A stretch of 22,872 nt of DNA from Actinomycetota bacterium (GCA_018898235.1 JAHIJU010000408.1:1-22872); one strand, 5' to 3'; positions 1 through 7,671 are shown, counted from the stretch's first letter. Program-made: numbers and translations. The notes: generated from the sequence alone by a model not told the origin.

Positions 1-794
1 AGCGTGTTGAACGTGTGGAAGAACTCCTCCATCGTCTGTTCCTTGCCCTGCAGGAACTGGATGTCGTCGATGAGGAGGATGTCGGTGTCGCGGTAGCGAC
101 GCTGGAACGCGCCGGCCTTGCCCTCCGAGATCGAGTTGATGAAGTCGTTGGTGAACTCCTCGGAGTTCACGTAGCGCACCCGGATGCCGGAGTACAGGTT
201 CTGGGCGTAGTGCCCGATCGCGTGCAGCAGGTGGGTCTTGCCCAGGCCCGACCCGCCGTAGATGAACAGCGGGTTGTAGGCGTTCGCGGGAGCCTCCGCC
301 ACCGCCACGGCCGCTGCGTGGGCGAACCGGTTGGACGCACCGATGACGAAGGTCTCGAACACGTAGCGCGGATGCAGCCGAGCGGGTTCGACGAGGGGGC
401 CGCGGCCGCGTGCTGAGGAGGGTGCCGGCGTCGGCGCGCGGTGGTCGTCATGCGGGGGGACGAGGGTCAGCGTCGGGCGCTGCTCCTCCGGCTCGGGGGC
501 GGTCGGCTGGATCGGCTCGAGCTCCGTGCTCACCGAGGCGTCGACGGTGATCGCGAAGCGGGCCTCACGGCCGAGCGCATCCGACAGTGCACGGGAGACG
601 GCGGTGCGCGCCCGGTTCTCGATGTACTCCTTGGTGAACTCGTTGCCCACCGCCAGCAGCATCGTGCCGTCGAGCATCCCGAGCGGCTGCGCAAGACGGA
701 CGAAGGCGATCTCCCGGGGACCGACCTCAGGGTCGGTGCCCAGAGCAGCGACCACCCGACCCCAGACCTGCGCGAGGTCGTCGTCCTGTGCCAA
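1..794 (-). CDS. dnaA: Chromosomal replication initiator DnaA, 5' part (gene runs off the window)
   Basis: DnaA is the AAA+ ATPase that binds DnaA boxes and opens oriC. The visible part is 264 codons plus two bases, lacking the C-terminal half with the DNA-binding domain IV. Domain I covers residues 1 to about 85 and includes NEFTKEYIENR at 51-61. A Pro/Glu-rich linker (domain II) follows to about 140. The ATPase core then shows Walker A GGSGLGKT at 180-187 and Walker B DILLIDD at 238-244. I chose the TTG start at 794 because AGAGG lies six bases upstream and the protein then begins MAQDDDLAQVWGRVV, a normal actinobacterial N-terminus. No ATG or GTG start fits as well. The gene diverges from rpmH, the usual actinobacterial arrangement. 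Identity is certain; the TTG start is inference. Confidence 0.96.
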   Translation of the reverse strand, partial: MAQDDDLAQVWGRVVAALGTDPEVGPREIAFVRLAQPLGMLDGTMLLAVGNEFTKEYIENRARTAVSRALSDALGREARFAITVDASVSTELEPIQPTAPEPEEQRPTLTLVPPHDDHRAPTPAPSSARGRGPLVEPARLHPRYVFETFVIGASNRFAHAAAVAVAEAPANAYNPLFIYGGSGLGKTHLLHAIGHYAQNLYSGIRVRYVNSEEFTNDFINSISEGKAGAFQRRYRDTDILLIDDIQFLQGKEQTMEEFFHTFNT

Positions 795-853
795 CGTGGT
801 CCTCTTGATCGTCGAATGCGGGCGGGGGCCGACGTGGACCGACGGCTCGTCCA

Positions 854-873
854 CACAGTTGTCCACAACTGTG
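854..873. promoter_or_regulatory. DnaA box within a perfect inverted repeat upstream of dnaA
   Basis: A perfect TTGTCCACA DnaA box sits at 859-867. It is the centre of a 9-bp inverted repeat (arms CACAGTTGT and ACAACTGTG, 2-bp spacer), about 60 bp upstream of the proposed dnaA start. A one-mismatch box lies 12 bp away at 847-855. Known DnaA boxes upstream of dnaA often mediate autorepression, which is the inferred role here. Confidence 0.6.
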
Positions 874-1011
874 GGTCGACCCGTGGTATGCGTCTGCCGG
901 GGCCTCACGCCCGACCCGTCAGGTCGTGCCGAGCCGGGCTCCGGTACCGGGCGATGCTAGTGCCGGAGCGGACGGACCCACTACTCCTCAGGGTCCACGG
1001 AGTCTGGTCAT

Positions 1012-1041
1012 TTGACCCCCGCGCGGCGTGTCGCGTAACGT
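1012..1041 (+). promoter_or_regulatory. Probable housekeeping promoter for rpmH-rnpA
   Basis: TTGACC (1012-1017) and TAACGT (1036-1041) are separated by 18 bp, close to the actinobacterial principal sigma consensus. It leaves a leader of roughly 130 bases before rpmH. It is the best-looking promoter on this strand in the intergenic region. Confidence 0.5.
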
Positions 1042-1180
1042 TGCCGAGCCCGAGTTCATGGCCCACCGTCGGCGCGCCCAGACGCCGCACGCTCACGCGT
1101 GTCCCGGTCATCGGCCTCGGCCGTTCGGACCTGCTCACGCGTCAGTCGCGTGATCATCTCGTCGTCAGATGGAGTGACTC

Positions 1181-1318
1181 GTGACCAAGCGCACTTTCCA
1201 GCCGAACAACCGGCGCCGGGCGAAGACCCATGGCTTCCGCCTGCGCATGCGGACGCGCGCCGGCCGCGCGATCCTGGCGGCGCGGCGGCGCAAGGGCCGC
1301 AGCGAGCTCTCGGCCTGA
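1181..1318 (+). CDS. rpmH: 50S ribosomal protein L34
   Basis: A 45-residue, very basic protein that starts MTKRTFQPNNRRRAKTHGFR and ends RRRKGRSELSA. This is the complete L34 signature, with the usual length of 44-47 residues. L34 is a small structural protein of the large ribosomal subunit. The start is GTG, with GGAG about seven bases upstream. It is the first gene of the rpmH-rnpA-yidD-yidC-jag block, and rnpA follows after 10 bp, so co-transcription from the promoter near 1012-1041 is likely. Confidence 0.98.
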   Translation: MTKRTFQPNNRRRAKTHGFRLRMRTRAGRAILAARRRKGRSELSA

Positions 1319-1328
1319 CTCCCCCGCG

Positions 1329-1682
1329 ATGCTGCCTTCGGAGCATCGCATGCGCCGTTCGGCCGACTTCACGCGAACGGTGCGGGACGGCGCGCGCGCA
1401 GGACGTCGGTCTCTCGTCGTCCATGTGGCGCGCGGGGCCGGGGCTGGTCCTGTCGTGGGCTTCGTCGTGCCGAAGTCGGTAGGCGGGGCGGTGGCCAGGA
1501 ACCGGGTGAAGCGCCGTCTGCGGGCGTTGGTCCGCGCCAGGCTCGACTCGTTCGCCACGGATGAGTCCCTCGTCGTGCGGGCACTTCCTGCCGCGGCCGG
1601 GACCTCCTTCGAGGTGTTGGGCGCCGACCTCGAGGGCGCACTGCACACTGCCCGGCGACGGGCTGACTCCTCGCATGGCTAG
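1329..1682 (+). CDS. rnpA: Ribonuclease P protein component
   Basis: A 117-residue basic protein that assists the catalytic RNase P RNA in removing 5' leaders from tRNA precursors. The family signature ARNRVKRRLRALVR is at 56-69, preceded by GFVVPKSVGGAV, the conserved strand and loop before the RNR helix. The ATG at 1329 gives MLPSEHRMRRSADFTRTVRDG, which matches the standard N-terminus (LP-x-x-xR-M/L-R-x-S-x-DF). An open extension upstream would overlap rpmH and is not needed. The 3' end overlaps the first yidD start by 8 bp. The RNase P RNA gene is not in the window. Confidence 0.97.
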   Translation: MLPSEHRMRRSADFTRTVRDGARAGRRSLVVHVARGAGAGPVVGFVVPKSVGGAVARNRVKRRLRALVRARLDSFATDESLVVRALPAAAGTSFEVLGADLEGALHTARRRADSSHG

Positions 1683-1977
1683 GGCCGGTATGGGGTCGGC
1701 CGCTCACGTCGTCGGGTCGCTCCCGCGCCGGGCGCTCCTTGGTCTTCTCTGGCTGTACCAGCACCTTGTCTCGCCGATGACGCCGCCGTCGTGCAGGTAC
1801 TACCCCTCGTGCTCCCAGTACGCCGTGATCGCAGTCACTCGGCACGGGGCGCTGCGCGGTTCGTGGCTCGCGATCCGGCGTCTGGCTCGATGCCACCCAT
1901 GGGCAGCGGGAGGCGTGGACGATGTCCCGCCGGCGCTGCACCACTCACACCTCGACGCGGCCGCGGCCGCGCGCTGA
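1675..1977 (+). CDS. yidD: Membrane protein insertion efficiency factor YidD
   Basis: A 100-residue protein with the family core LVSPMTPPSCRYYPSCSQYA at 31-50 and ARCHPW at 71-76. The three conserved cysteines are 40, 46 and 73. YidD is a small membrane-associated protein thought to help YidC insert membrane proteins. The ATG at 1675 overlaps the end of rnpA. A second ATG at 1690 would give a form five residues shorter, and the sequence does not decide between them. The Ala/His-rich C-terminus is variable in the family. The next gene is yidC, as expected. Confidence 0.95.
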   Translation: MARAGMGSAAHVVGSLPRRALLGLLWLYQHLVSPMTPPSCRYYPSCSQYAVIAVTRHGALRGSWLAIRRLARCHPWAAGGVDDVPPALHHSHLDAAAAAR

Positions 1978-1999
1978 ACCCAGCTAGGAGCTCGCCGAG

Positions 2000-3253
2000 A
2001 TGTCGTGGTTCGACGGTCTGCTGTGGCCGATCATGTGGGTCGTCGCCTGGATCATGGTCCAGTTCCACTCGTTGCTGAGCGCGCTGGGACTGGACCCGGC
2101 CGGCGGTGCGGCGTGGGCGCTGTCGATCGTTGGTCTGGTGATCGTGATCCGGATCGCGCTCATCCCGCTCTTCTTCCGTCAGATCAAGGCCTCGCGCGGA
2201 TTGCAGCTGATCCAGCCCGAGATGCAGGCGATCCAGAAGAAGTACAAGGGCAAGACGGACCCGGCCTCGCGTGAGGCGATGAGCCGCGAGACCATGGAGC
2301 TGTACCGCAAGCACGGGACGAACCCGTTCTCCTCGTGCCTGCCGATCCTGGCGCAGTCCCCCATCTTCTTCGCGCTGTTCCGGGTGCTGAACTCGCTCAC
2401 GGCGCTGGCCACCGGCAAGTACGGCACGCACGACTCGATCGGCCCGCTGACTCAGGAGCTGGCGTCCCAGGCCGAGAAGGCGACCGTCTTCGGTGCACCG
2501 CTGTCGGGCACGTTCATGCAGCCCGGTGCGGGTGGGGCGACCCGTGCCGTTGCGATCGTGCTGATCATCGCGATGTCCGTGACCACGTTCACCACGCAGC
2601 GACAGCTGACGATGAAGAACATGCCGCCCGCGGCACTCGAGGGCCCGGTTGCGCAGCAGCAGAAGATGCTGCTCTACGTCATGCCGCTGATCTTCGCCTT
2701 CTCGGGCATCAACTTCCCGATCGGTGTGCTGATCTACTGGACGACCACCAACCTGTGGTCGATGGGCCAGCAGTTCTACACCATCAGGCGCATGCCGGCG
2801 CCGGGCTCCCAGGCGGAGGCGGCGTTGAAGGCTCGGCAGGCACGGAAGGCCGCGGGGCAGCCCGCCCTGGTCGAAGATTCCTCCGGCGCCGTGATCGAGG
2901 AGCGCCCGCGTGGTGGGCAGCGACAGCAGCCGGTTCGCAAGGACCGGGCGCGGAAGGCCGGTGCGGGCAAGGAGACGCCTGCCGCGGATACCGCGGCCGA
3001 GCGGTCGAAGGGTCCCGAGGCTGGCACCGGGCGCGCGGACGGACGCGATGTCCCGGCGATCTCCGAGGGACTGGCGCCGAAGGACCCCCGGCCGCGCGTC
3101 GGCGGGGTCGACTCGGGGTCGGCTGGTCCCAGGAAGCCGCGGCGGCCGGCGCGTGGCGGGTCGCCGTCTGCGGACGCGGCCCGGGATGGTGCCAAGGGCG
3201 GCGGACCTACGCGCGCGCCTCGTGACGAGCCCGACGGTGAGTCGGAGCTGTGA
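2000..3253 (+). CDS. yidC: Membrane protein insertase YidC (Oxa1 family)
   Basis: A 417-residue insertase of the Oxa1/YidC/Alb3 family that inserts and folds inner-membrane proteins alone or with SecYEG. The hydrophobic segment at 34-58 leads into IRIALIPLFFRQIKASRGLQ, with the conserved groove arginine at position 51. The cytoplasmic hairpin (about 62-105) is followed by NPFSSCLPILAQSPIFFALF and later hydrophobic segments ending near PIGVLIYWTTTNLWSMGQQ. The last 150 or so residues are a charged, Lys/Arg/Pro/Gly-rich cytoplasmic tail, common in actinobacterial YidC and likely to bind ribosomes. The start is ATG with AGGAG nine bases upstream. There is no large periplasmic P1 domain, as usual in Gram-positive bacteria. 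Confidence 0.97.
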   Translation: MSWFDGLLWPIMWVVAWIMVQFHSLLSALGLDPAGGAAWALSIVGLVIVIRIALIPLFFRQIKASRGLQLIQPEMQAIQKKYKGKTDPASREAMSRETMELYRKHGTNPFSSCLPILAQSPIFFALFRVLNSLTALATGKYGTHDSIGPLTQELASQAEKATVFGAPLSGTFMQPGAGGATRAVAIVLIIAMSVTTFTTQRQLTMKNMPPAALEGPVAQQQKMLLYVMPLIFAFSGINFPIGVLIYWTTTNLWSMGQQFYTIRRMPAPGSQAEAALKARQARKAAGQPALVEDSSGAVIEERPRGGQRQQPVRKDRARKAGAGKETPAADTAAERSKGPEAGTGRADGRDVPAISEGLAPKDPRPRVGGVDSGSAGPRKPRRPARGGSPSADAARDGAKGGGPTRAPRDEPDGESEL

Positions 3254-3282
3254 GTGACCCCCTGGGTGATCGGAGACTGGAC

Positions 3283-3783
3283 GTGAGCACGCCTGCGCAG
3301 GAGAACACCGGGCCGTCGAGGTTGGAGGAGGAGGGCGAGATCGCCGCCGACTACCTCGAGGAGCTGCTGGACATCGCCGACCTCGACGGTGACATCGACA
3401 TCGACGTCGACCACGGTCGCGCGGCGGTCGGGATCGTGTCGGAGGACCCGGCGGACCGCTCGCTGCGGTCGCTGGTCGGTCCCCGCGGCGAGACGCTGGA
3501 CGCGCTGCAGGAGCTGACGAGGCTCGCGGTGCAGGCGAAGACGGGTGAGCGCAGCCGGTTGATGCTGGACATCGCGGGGTTCCGCGCCGCCCGGCGGGCC
3601 GAGCTCGTGGTGATCGCCGAGGAGGCGATCGGCAAGGTGAAGGCGGAGGGCGTCTCTGTCGCACTCGCCGCGATGAACCCGTTCGAGCGCAAGGTCGTGC
3701 ACGATGCGGTGGCGGCCGCGGGCCTCACCAGCGAGTCCGACGGCGTTGAGCCGAACCGGCACGTGGTGGTCCGTCCTTCCTGA
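3283..3783 (+). CDS. jag: Jag/KhpB-type RNA-binding protein (KH and R3H domains)
   Basis: A 166-residue single-stranded nucleic-acid-binding protein of the Jag/KhpB/EloR family, linked in other bacteria to cell elongation and RNA regulation. An acidic N-terminus (LEEEGEIAADYLEELLDIADLDGDIDIDV) precedes a KH domain with the GxxG loop GPRG at 66-69. An R3H domain follows, with MNPFERKVVHDAV carrying Arg136 and His140. The N-terminal Jag domain seen in Firmicutes is absent, which is usual in actinobacteria. I prefer the GTG at 3283, with GGAG seven bases upstream. A GTG at 3250 overlaps the yidC stop by 4 bp and would add 11 residues; it remains possible through translational coupling. Confidence 0.93.
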   Translation: MSTPAQENTGPSRLEEEGEIAADYLEELLDIADLDGDIDIDVDHGRAAVGIVSEDPADRSLRSLVGPRGETLDALQELTRLAVQAKTGERSRLMLDIAGFRAARRAELVVIAEEAIGKVKAEGVSVALAAMNPFERKVVHDAVAAAGLTSESDGVEPNRHVVVRPS

Positions 3784-4148
3784 CTCCACCGGTTCGCCGG
3801 TTCGCCGTTTCACGTGAAACGGCGAACGCCGGGGGCGTGGGGGTCGCGACGGGGCTGACCTGGTCGCGCCGACGCGGCGCGTGGGCCATCGGGCCGTCCT
3901 CGGTCCCGTGAGCCCGGAAGGACGCTGGGGTGAGTCCGGCACAGATCGCGGGCTGCCGCGAGGCTCTCGGACGACGCTCCCTCCGCACGGCGTCGGCGCA
4001 CGCGGGGGGTGCGGGCGCGTACCGCGCGGGTCGGATGGCGGCGTCGTTGTGGACGAGTCCCATCTGCTCTCCCGCGGCTGGAGTACTGGGTACGGTGGCG
4101 TGCGGCTCGACGCGACAGGCCGCCGAGTCGCCCGATGAGTGAGGTCTG
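3784..4148. other. jag-rsmG intergenic region
   Basis: 365 bp without a supported gene; short open frames here have no recognisable protein. Its one clear element is the parS site just after jag. A -10-like TACGGT at 4091-4096 lies upstream of rsmG without a good -35. A promoter for rsmG-parA-parB is expected here, but I cannot place it. Confidence 0.5.
3807..3820. other. parS centromere site 1, core of a 28-bp perfect palindrome
   Basis: GTTTCACGTGAAAC is the full 14-bp core of the bacterial parS site bound by ParB. Here the symmetry continues outward without a mismatch to 3800-3827, giving a 28-bp perfect palindrome 16 bp after the jag stop codon. Besides loading ParB, it could act as a hairpin at the end of the yidC-jag transcript. 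Confidence 0.93.
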
Positions 4149-4832
4149 ATGGATCGCAGCGAACCACTGAGCCCACCCGAGGACTCGGACCCCCTGGCCG
4201 GGGACCAGCGGGTGCGCGACTTCTTCGGCGATGCCTGGCCCGCGGTGCAAGGGTTCGACGTGCTGCTGCGGGAGCACGGGGTCGAGCGCGGGCTGATCGG
4301 TCCGCGGGAGCCTGGGCGGCTCTGGGAGCGGCACCTGCTGAACAGCGCAGCCGCCGCCGGTGCCCTGGCGGGGCGTCCGACCATCCTCGACCTGGGCTCG
4401 GGTGCGGGTCTGCCGGGCGTTGTGCTTGCGGCGATGTTGCCGGAGGCGCGGTGGGTCCTGCTCGAGCCGATGGAGCGACGGGTGATCTGGCTGCAGTACG
4501 TGGTCTCGGAGCTCGGCCTGACGAACGTCGAGGTGGTCCGCGGTCGCGCGGAGGACGTCACAGGTCGGTTCTCCATGCACGCCGTGACTACCCGCGCGGT
4601 CGGCTCACTCGACAAGCTCTACCGCTGGGCTGGTCCCTTGCTGAGGCACGGCGGCGTGCTGGTGGCCATCAAGGGCGAGCGTGCCGAGTCGGAGGTCGAG
4701 GCCGCAGCAGGGATCAGGGAGCGGCTGGGCTTCCGGGCGCCGGAGATCGTCATGACGCCGACGATCGATGGGCTCTCGCCGGCCGCACTCGTGGTGGTCG
4801 AGCGTTCCGGTGGGCATCGTGGCGCCCGGTGA
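4149..4832 (+). CDS. rsmG: 16S rRNA (guanine-N7)-methyltransferase RsmG
   Basis: A 227-residue SAM-dependent methyltransferase that makes 7-methylguanosine in helix 18 of 16S rRNA (G527 in E. coli numbering). RLWERHLLNS at 57-66 is the family N-terminal motif. DLGSGAGLPG at 81-90 is SAM motif I, and TTRAVGSLDKL near 147-157 carries the conserved RA element. Length is normal for the family. The start is ATG, with GAGG a few bases upstream. It stands directly before parA, the widespread gidB-parA-parB order. Loss of RsmG is known to give low-level streptomycin resistance in several bacteria; this copy looks intact. Confidence 0.96.
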   Translation: MDRSEPLSPPEDSDPLAGDQRVRDFFGDAWPAVQGFDVLLREHGVERGLIGPREPGRLWERHLLNSAAAAGALAGRPTILDLGSGAGLPGVVLAAMLPEARWVLLEPMERRVIWLQYVVSELGLTNVEVVRGRAEDVTGRFSMHAVTTRAVGSLDKLYRWAGPLLRHGGVLVAIKGERAESEVEAAAGIRERLGFRAPEIVMTPTIDGLSPAALVVVERSGGHRGAR

Positions 4833-5280
4833 TCGAGGCAGGACGCGGTGGTGGCGGCACGCACCACGCGAGGCTGTGGTTCCGGAGGTCGAGCCGAGGG
4901 TCGCGGAGAGCGTGGCGTCCGACGAGCGGGACAGTGGCGCGCCGGGCCTGAGTCGGGCATCGGAGGATGGTGCTCGGCCTGGCCCCACCGCGGCTTCATC
5001 CATGGCGGTGACCGGCGCAGCCGGAGTGACCGGCGAGGCGCGTGTTTCACGTGAAACGCCCGGCGAGGTCGTGCGACCGGTGGCCGGGGACGAGTCTGTG
5101 CTTGCTTGGGATGGGGGGGCGCCGGAGACCCCTCCGCGGCGGGTCGAGGGCGAGCGCTCCTTGGCGCTCGACCTGCCCGCCACGGACGATTCGACATCGC
5201 GGCTGAGTGTGGGGAGCGGCGCGCCTCCCGCTCCGGGGTGGGCGCGCAGCGAGCGGGAGCGAGATGTCGAGGGGAGTCGG
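4833..5280 (+). other. Open stretch between rsmG and the chosen parA start
   Basis: 448 bp whose reading frame is continuous with parA and free of stop codons, containing parS site 2. In the parA frame third positions look mostly G or C, at least between about 4980 and 5110, which is compatible with coding. The predicted peptide is low-complexity (Ala, Gly, Pro, Arg, Glu) and matches no family I know. It may be an extended ParA N-terminus or spacer DNA that carries a centromere. GC-rich DNA often stays open by chance, so I do not call it coding. Confidence 0.45.
5044..5057. other. parS centromere site 2
   Basis: A perfect GTTTCACGTGAAAC core between rsmG and the ParA core. In the parA frame it reads VSRET. 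It lies 294 bp (98 codons) before parS site 3 and in the same frame. Confidence 0.93.
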
Positions 5281-6546
5281 GTGGACGCGATGACGCCCGA
5301 TCGCCTCGGACCTGCAACCCCAGCGGGGATGGGCGACGTTTCACGTGAAACGCCCCAGGTCGGGCAGGCGCCGCGCCCCGTGGACACTTCGGTGGCCTCG
5401 GAGCTGAGCCCAGCGAGGCAGGGGAAGGCTCCATCGGACGTTAGGCTGGCGGGCAGAGCCGGGACGACTGCACCCGAGCCATTGCCGTGCGTGGAAGGTC
5501 CCGTGCTGGCAGCGCAACAGCGCACCGCGGTGACAGCTGAGAGGAACATCGACGTGCCCGACGACGATCGTCGTACGGTGCTCGCGGAGGCACTTCCTGA
5601 GGCCTCGGACGACACCCCGTTGATGGCAGAGCTGCGACTCGACGCCCAGCGCAGGATCGAGCTGCGCGGACGGAGGTTCGCCCCGCCGCCGCAGACCCGG
5701 GTCATCACGGTCGCCAACCAGAAGGGCGGCGTCGGAAAGACCACGACGACCGTCAACCTCGCGGCGGCGCTTGCCCAGGCCGGCCTGAAGGTCCTGGTCA
5801 TCGACAACGATCCGCAGGGGAACGCGTCGACGGCGCTCGGTGTCGATCATCGCGCGGGCACGAAGTCCGTCTACGAGGTCCTCATCGACGGCGACCCCGT
5901 CGAGCCCGCCGTCCAGGAGTGCCCTGACATCCCGGGTCTCTTCTGCCTGCCCGCGACCATCGACCTGTCGGGCGCTGAGATCGAGCTCGTCTCCATGGTG
6001 GCGCGCGAGTCCCGCCTCCGGCGCGCGGTCGACGAGTACCTCGCCCAGCAGGAGGCAGCGGGGGCACGGTTCGACTACGTGCTCGTGGACTGCCCGCCGA
6101 GCCTCGGGCTGCTGACGGTCAACGCATTCGTCGTCGGACGTGAGGTCCTCATCCCGATCCAGTGCGAGTACTACGCGCTCGAAGGCCTCTCGCAGCTCCT
6201 CAAGACGGTCACGCTCATCCAGGCGCACCTCAACCGCGACCTGCACGTCTCGACGATCTTGCTCACCATGTACGACACGCGGACGAATCTCGCGCGTCAG
6301 GTGGCCGACGAGGTTCGGGAACACTTCCCTGACAAGACGCTGGCGACGACGATCCCGCGTTCCGTGCGGATCTCGGAAGCCCCGAGCTATGGGCAGACGG
6401 TCCTGACGTACGACGCCGGCTCCTCGGGGGCACTTGCCTACCTGGAGGCGGCGCGGGAGCTCGCGGAGCGGGGCGCGGCCCCGACGCAGCCCGATGGGCA
6501 GACGATCACCGAGGGCACTGAGCCCTCTCGGCAGGAGGACCAGTGA
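5281..6546 (+). CDS. parA: Chromosome partitioning ATPase ParA (Soj)
   Basis: A deviant-Walker ATPase that works with ParB-parS to segregate chromosome origins. From GTG 5281 it has 421 residues. The core begins at TRVITVANQKGGVGKTT with Walker A KGGVGKTT at 148-155, then VIDNDPQGNASTALG, DLSGAEIELVSMVARE, and Walker B VLVDCPPSLGLL. GTG 5281 follows GAGGGG by about six bases and includes one VSRET at residues 20-24, encoded by parS site 3. This parallels M. tuberculosis ParA, whose N-terminus I recall also contains VSRET. The alternative GTG at 5554 has GAGAGG nine bases upstream and gives 330 residues without the extension. The 3' end overlaps parB by 4 bp. The function is certain; the start is not. 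Confidence 0.93.
   Translation: MDAMTPDRLGPATPAGMGDVSRETPQVGQAPRPVDTSVASELSPARQGKAPSDVRLAGRAGTTAPEPLPCVEGPVLAAQQRTAVTAERNIDVPDDDRRTVLAEALPEASDDTPLMAELRLDAQRRIELRGRRFAPPPQTRVITVANQKGGVGKTTTTVNLAAALAQAGLKVLVIDNDPQGNASTALGVDHRAGTKSVYEVLIDGDPVEPAVQECPDIPGLFCLPATIDLSGAEIELVSMVARESRLRRAVDEYLAQQEAAGARFDYVLVDCPPSLGLLTVNAFVVGREVLIPIQCEYYALEGLSQLLKTVTLIQAHLNRDLHVSTILLTMYDTRTNLARQVADEVREHFPDKTLATTIPRSVRISEAPSYGQTVLTYDAGSSGALAYLEAARELAERGAAPTQPDGQTITEGTEPSRQEDQ
5338..5351. other. parS centromere site 3, inside the proposed parA N-terminus
   Basis: A perfect GTTTCACGTGAAAC core read as VSRET in the parA frame, 57 bp after the preferred parA start codon. The surrounding bases differ from those at sites 1 and 2, so only the core is conserved. 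Confidence 0.93.
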
Positions 6547-7601
6547 GCGAGAAGCGACGGGGGCTCGGACGCGGTCTTGGCGCCCTCATCCCGAGCGGGC
6601 CCGAAGGCGCGAATCCCGGCCGGGACCGGCCCGTCGACGTGTTCTTCCCTGGGGGTCCTGGTCCAGCAGCCGACCACGGAGATGTGAACGGCCCCGACGT
6701 CGAGCCGACCGAGGAGGCTGAGACGTCCGCCGACTCGGCAGGCGGCGACGGCACGGCCGGGCGCATTGATCTGCTCCCGGTTCCCGGTGCTCGGTTCGCC
6801 GAGGTGCCGGTGGCGTCGATCCGGCCGAACCCCCGACAGCCGCGCACCGTCTTCGACGAGGACGACCTCGCCGAGCTGGTCGGGTCGATCCGGGAGGTCG
6901 GCGTTCTGCAACCCGTCGTCGTCCGGCCGGCGGGCGACGGCTACGAGCTCATCATGGGTGAGCGACGTCTGCGGGCCACCAAGGAGGCCGGGCTCGCGAC
7001 GATCCCCGCGATCGTGCGGGACACGCAGGACGGCGACCTGCTGCGCGACGCACTGCTGGAGAACCTGCATCGGGCTCAGCTGAACCCCCTTGAGGAGGCG
7101 GCGGCGTATCAGCAGCTGCTCGACGACTTCGGGTGCACGCAGGAGGAGCTCGCGGCCCGGGTCCAGCGTTCGCGGCCCCAGATCTCGAACACGCTGCGAC
7201 TGCTCCGTCTGCCCGCGGGGGTCCAGCGTCGGGTTGCCGCCGGGGTCCTGTCGGCTGGACACGCGCGCGCCCTGCTCGGGCTCGCCGACGGCGCGGCGAT
7301 CGAACGGCTCGCCCAGCGGATCGTCGCCGAGGGGCTGAGTGTCCGGGCGGTCGAGGAGATCGTGTCGCTCGGCGGGGACGAGCCCCAGGCGAAGGAGCGT
7401 CGCGTCGCGCCCCGGGCCGGTGCTCGGAACGTCGCGGTCGACGATCTGGCCGCGCGCTTGTCGGATCGTTTCGACACGAGGGTCAAGGTGGCGCTCGGGA
7501 AGTCGCGCGGACGACTGACCGTCGACTTCGCGTCCGTCCAGGACCTCAACCGCATCCTGGCCCTGCTCGCGCCGGAGGACCCGGGGCTGTTCAAGGGGTA
7601 G
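6543..7601 (+). CDS. parB: Chromosome partitioning protein ParB (CTPase, parS-binding)
   Basis: A 352-residue ParB/Spo0J that loads on parS, slides as a CTP-dependent clamp and stimulates ParA. The N-terminal KRRGLGRGLGALIP (4-17) is the ParA-contacting peptide. A linker of about 60 residues follows. The CTP-binding ParB/Srx domain includes IRPNPRQPR (93-101), GERRLRA (139-145) and ENLHRAQLNPLEEA (173-186). The helix-turn-helix is near TQEELAARVQRSRPQISNTL (199-218). The C-terminal dimerisation segment ends LLAPEDPGLFKG. The GTG start overlaps the parA stop (GTGA), so translation is probably coupled. Three cognate parS sites lie within 4 kb upstream. The gene converges on trxA. Confidence 0.97.
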   Translation: MSEKRRGLGRGLGALIPSGPEGANPGRDRPVDVFFPGGPGPAADHGDVNGPDVEPTEEAETSADSAGGDGTAGRIDLLPVPGARFAEVPVASIRPNPRQPRTVFDEDDLAELVGSIREVGVLQPVVVRPAGDGYELIMGERRLRATKEAGLATIPAIVRDTQDGDLLRDALLENLHRAQLNPLEEAAAYQQLLDDFGCTQEELAARVQRSRPQISNTLRLLRLPAGVQRRVAAGVLSAGHARALLGLADGAAIERLAQRIVAEGLSVRAVEEIVSLGGDEPQAKERRVAPRAGARNVAVDDLAARLSDRFDTRVKVALGKSRGRLTVDFASVQDLNRILALLAPEDPGLFKG

Positions 7602-7604
7602 TGC

Positions 7605-7629
7605 CGATCCGGCGGCCCCGAGCGGATCG
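7605..7629. terminator. Possible weak hairpin between convergent parB and trxA
   Basis: A 7-bp inverted repeat, CGATCCG and CGGATCG with an 11-base loop, starts four bases after the parB stop in the 70-bp convergent gap. There is no T-run and the stem is short, so this is only a candidate bidirectional terminator. Confidence 0.3.
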
Positions 7630-7671
7630 TCCGTGTCCCCGGCCGAGGAGCCCCGCGGAGGTCAGTGGAGG

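Larger units (their letters stand above)
795..1180. other. dnaA-rpmH divergent intergenic region
   Basis: About 386 bp without a convincing gene. It holds a DnaA-box inverted repeat near the dnaA start and a promoter-like pair facing rpmH, listed separately. On the minus strand TAGCAT (954-959) could be a dnaA -10 element, but no good -35 lies upstream of it, so this is weak. One further near-match to a DnaA box, TCGTCCACA at 847-855, has a single mismatch to TTGTCCACA. The main oriC of actinobacteria usually lies on the dnaA-dnaN side, outside this window. Confidence 0.6.

Noticed and set aside
1835..3664. A 609-codon open frame on the minus strand across yidC and jag
   Set aside because: It is antisense to two certain genes, its product is Arg/Pro/Gly-rich without any domain, and it has the composition expected of a shadow frame in GC-rich DNA.
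4768..5280. A ParA start at the ATG at 4768, inside rsmG, giving a 592-residue protein
   Set aside because: It would overlap 65 bp of rsmG in another frame and has no convincing ribosome-binding site. GTG 5281 and GTG 5554 both have good sites and give normal lengths. The open frame itself is recorded as a finding.
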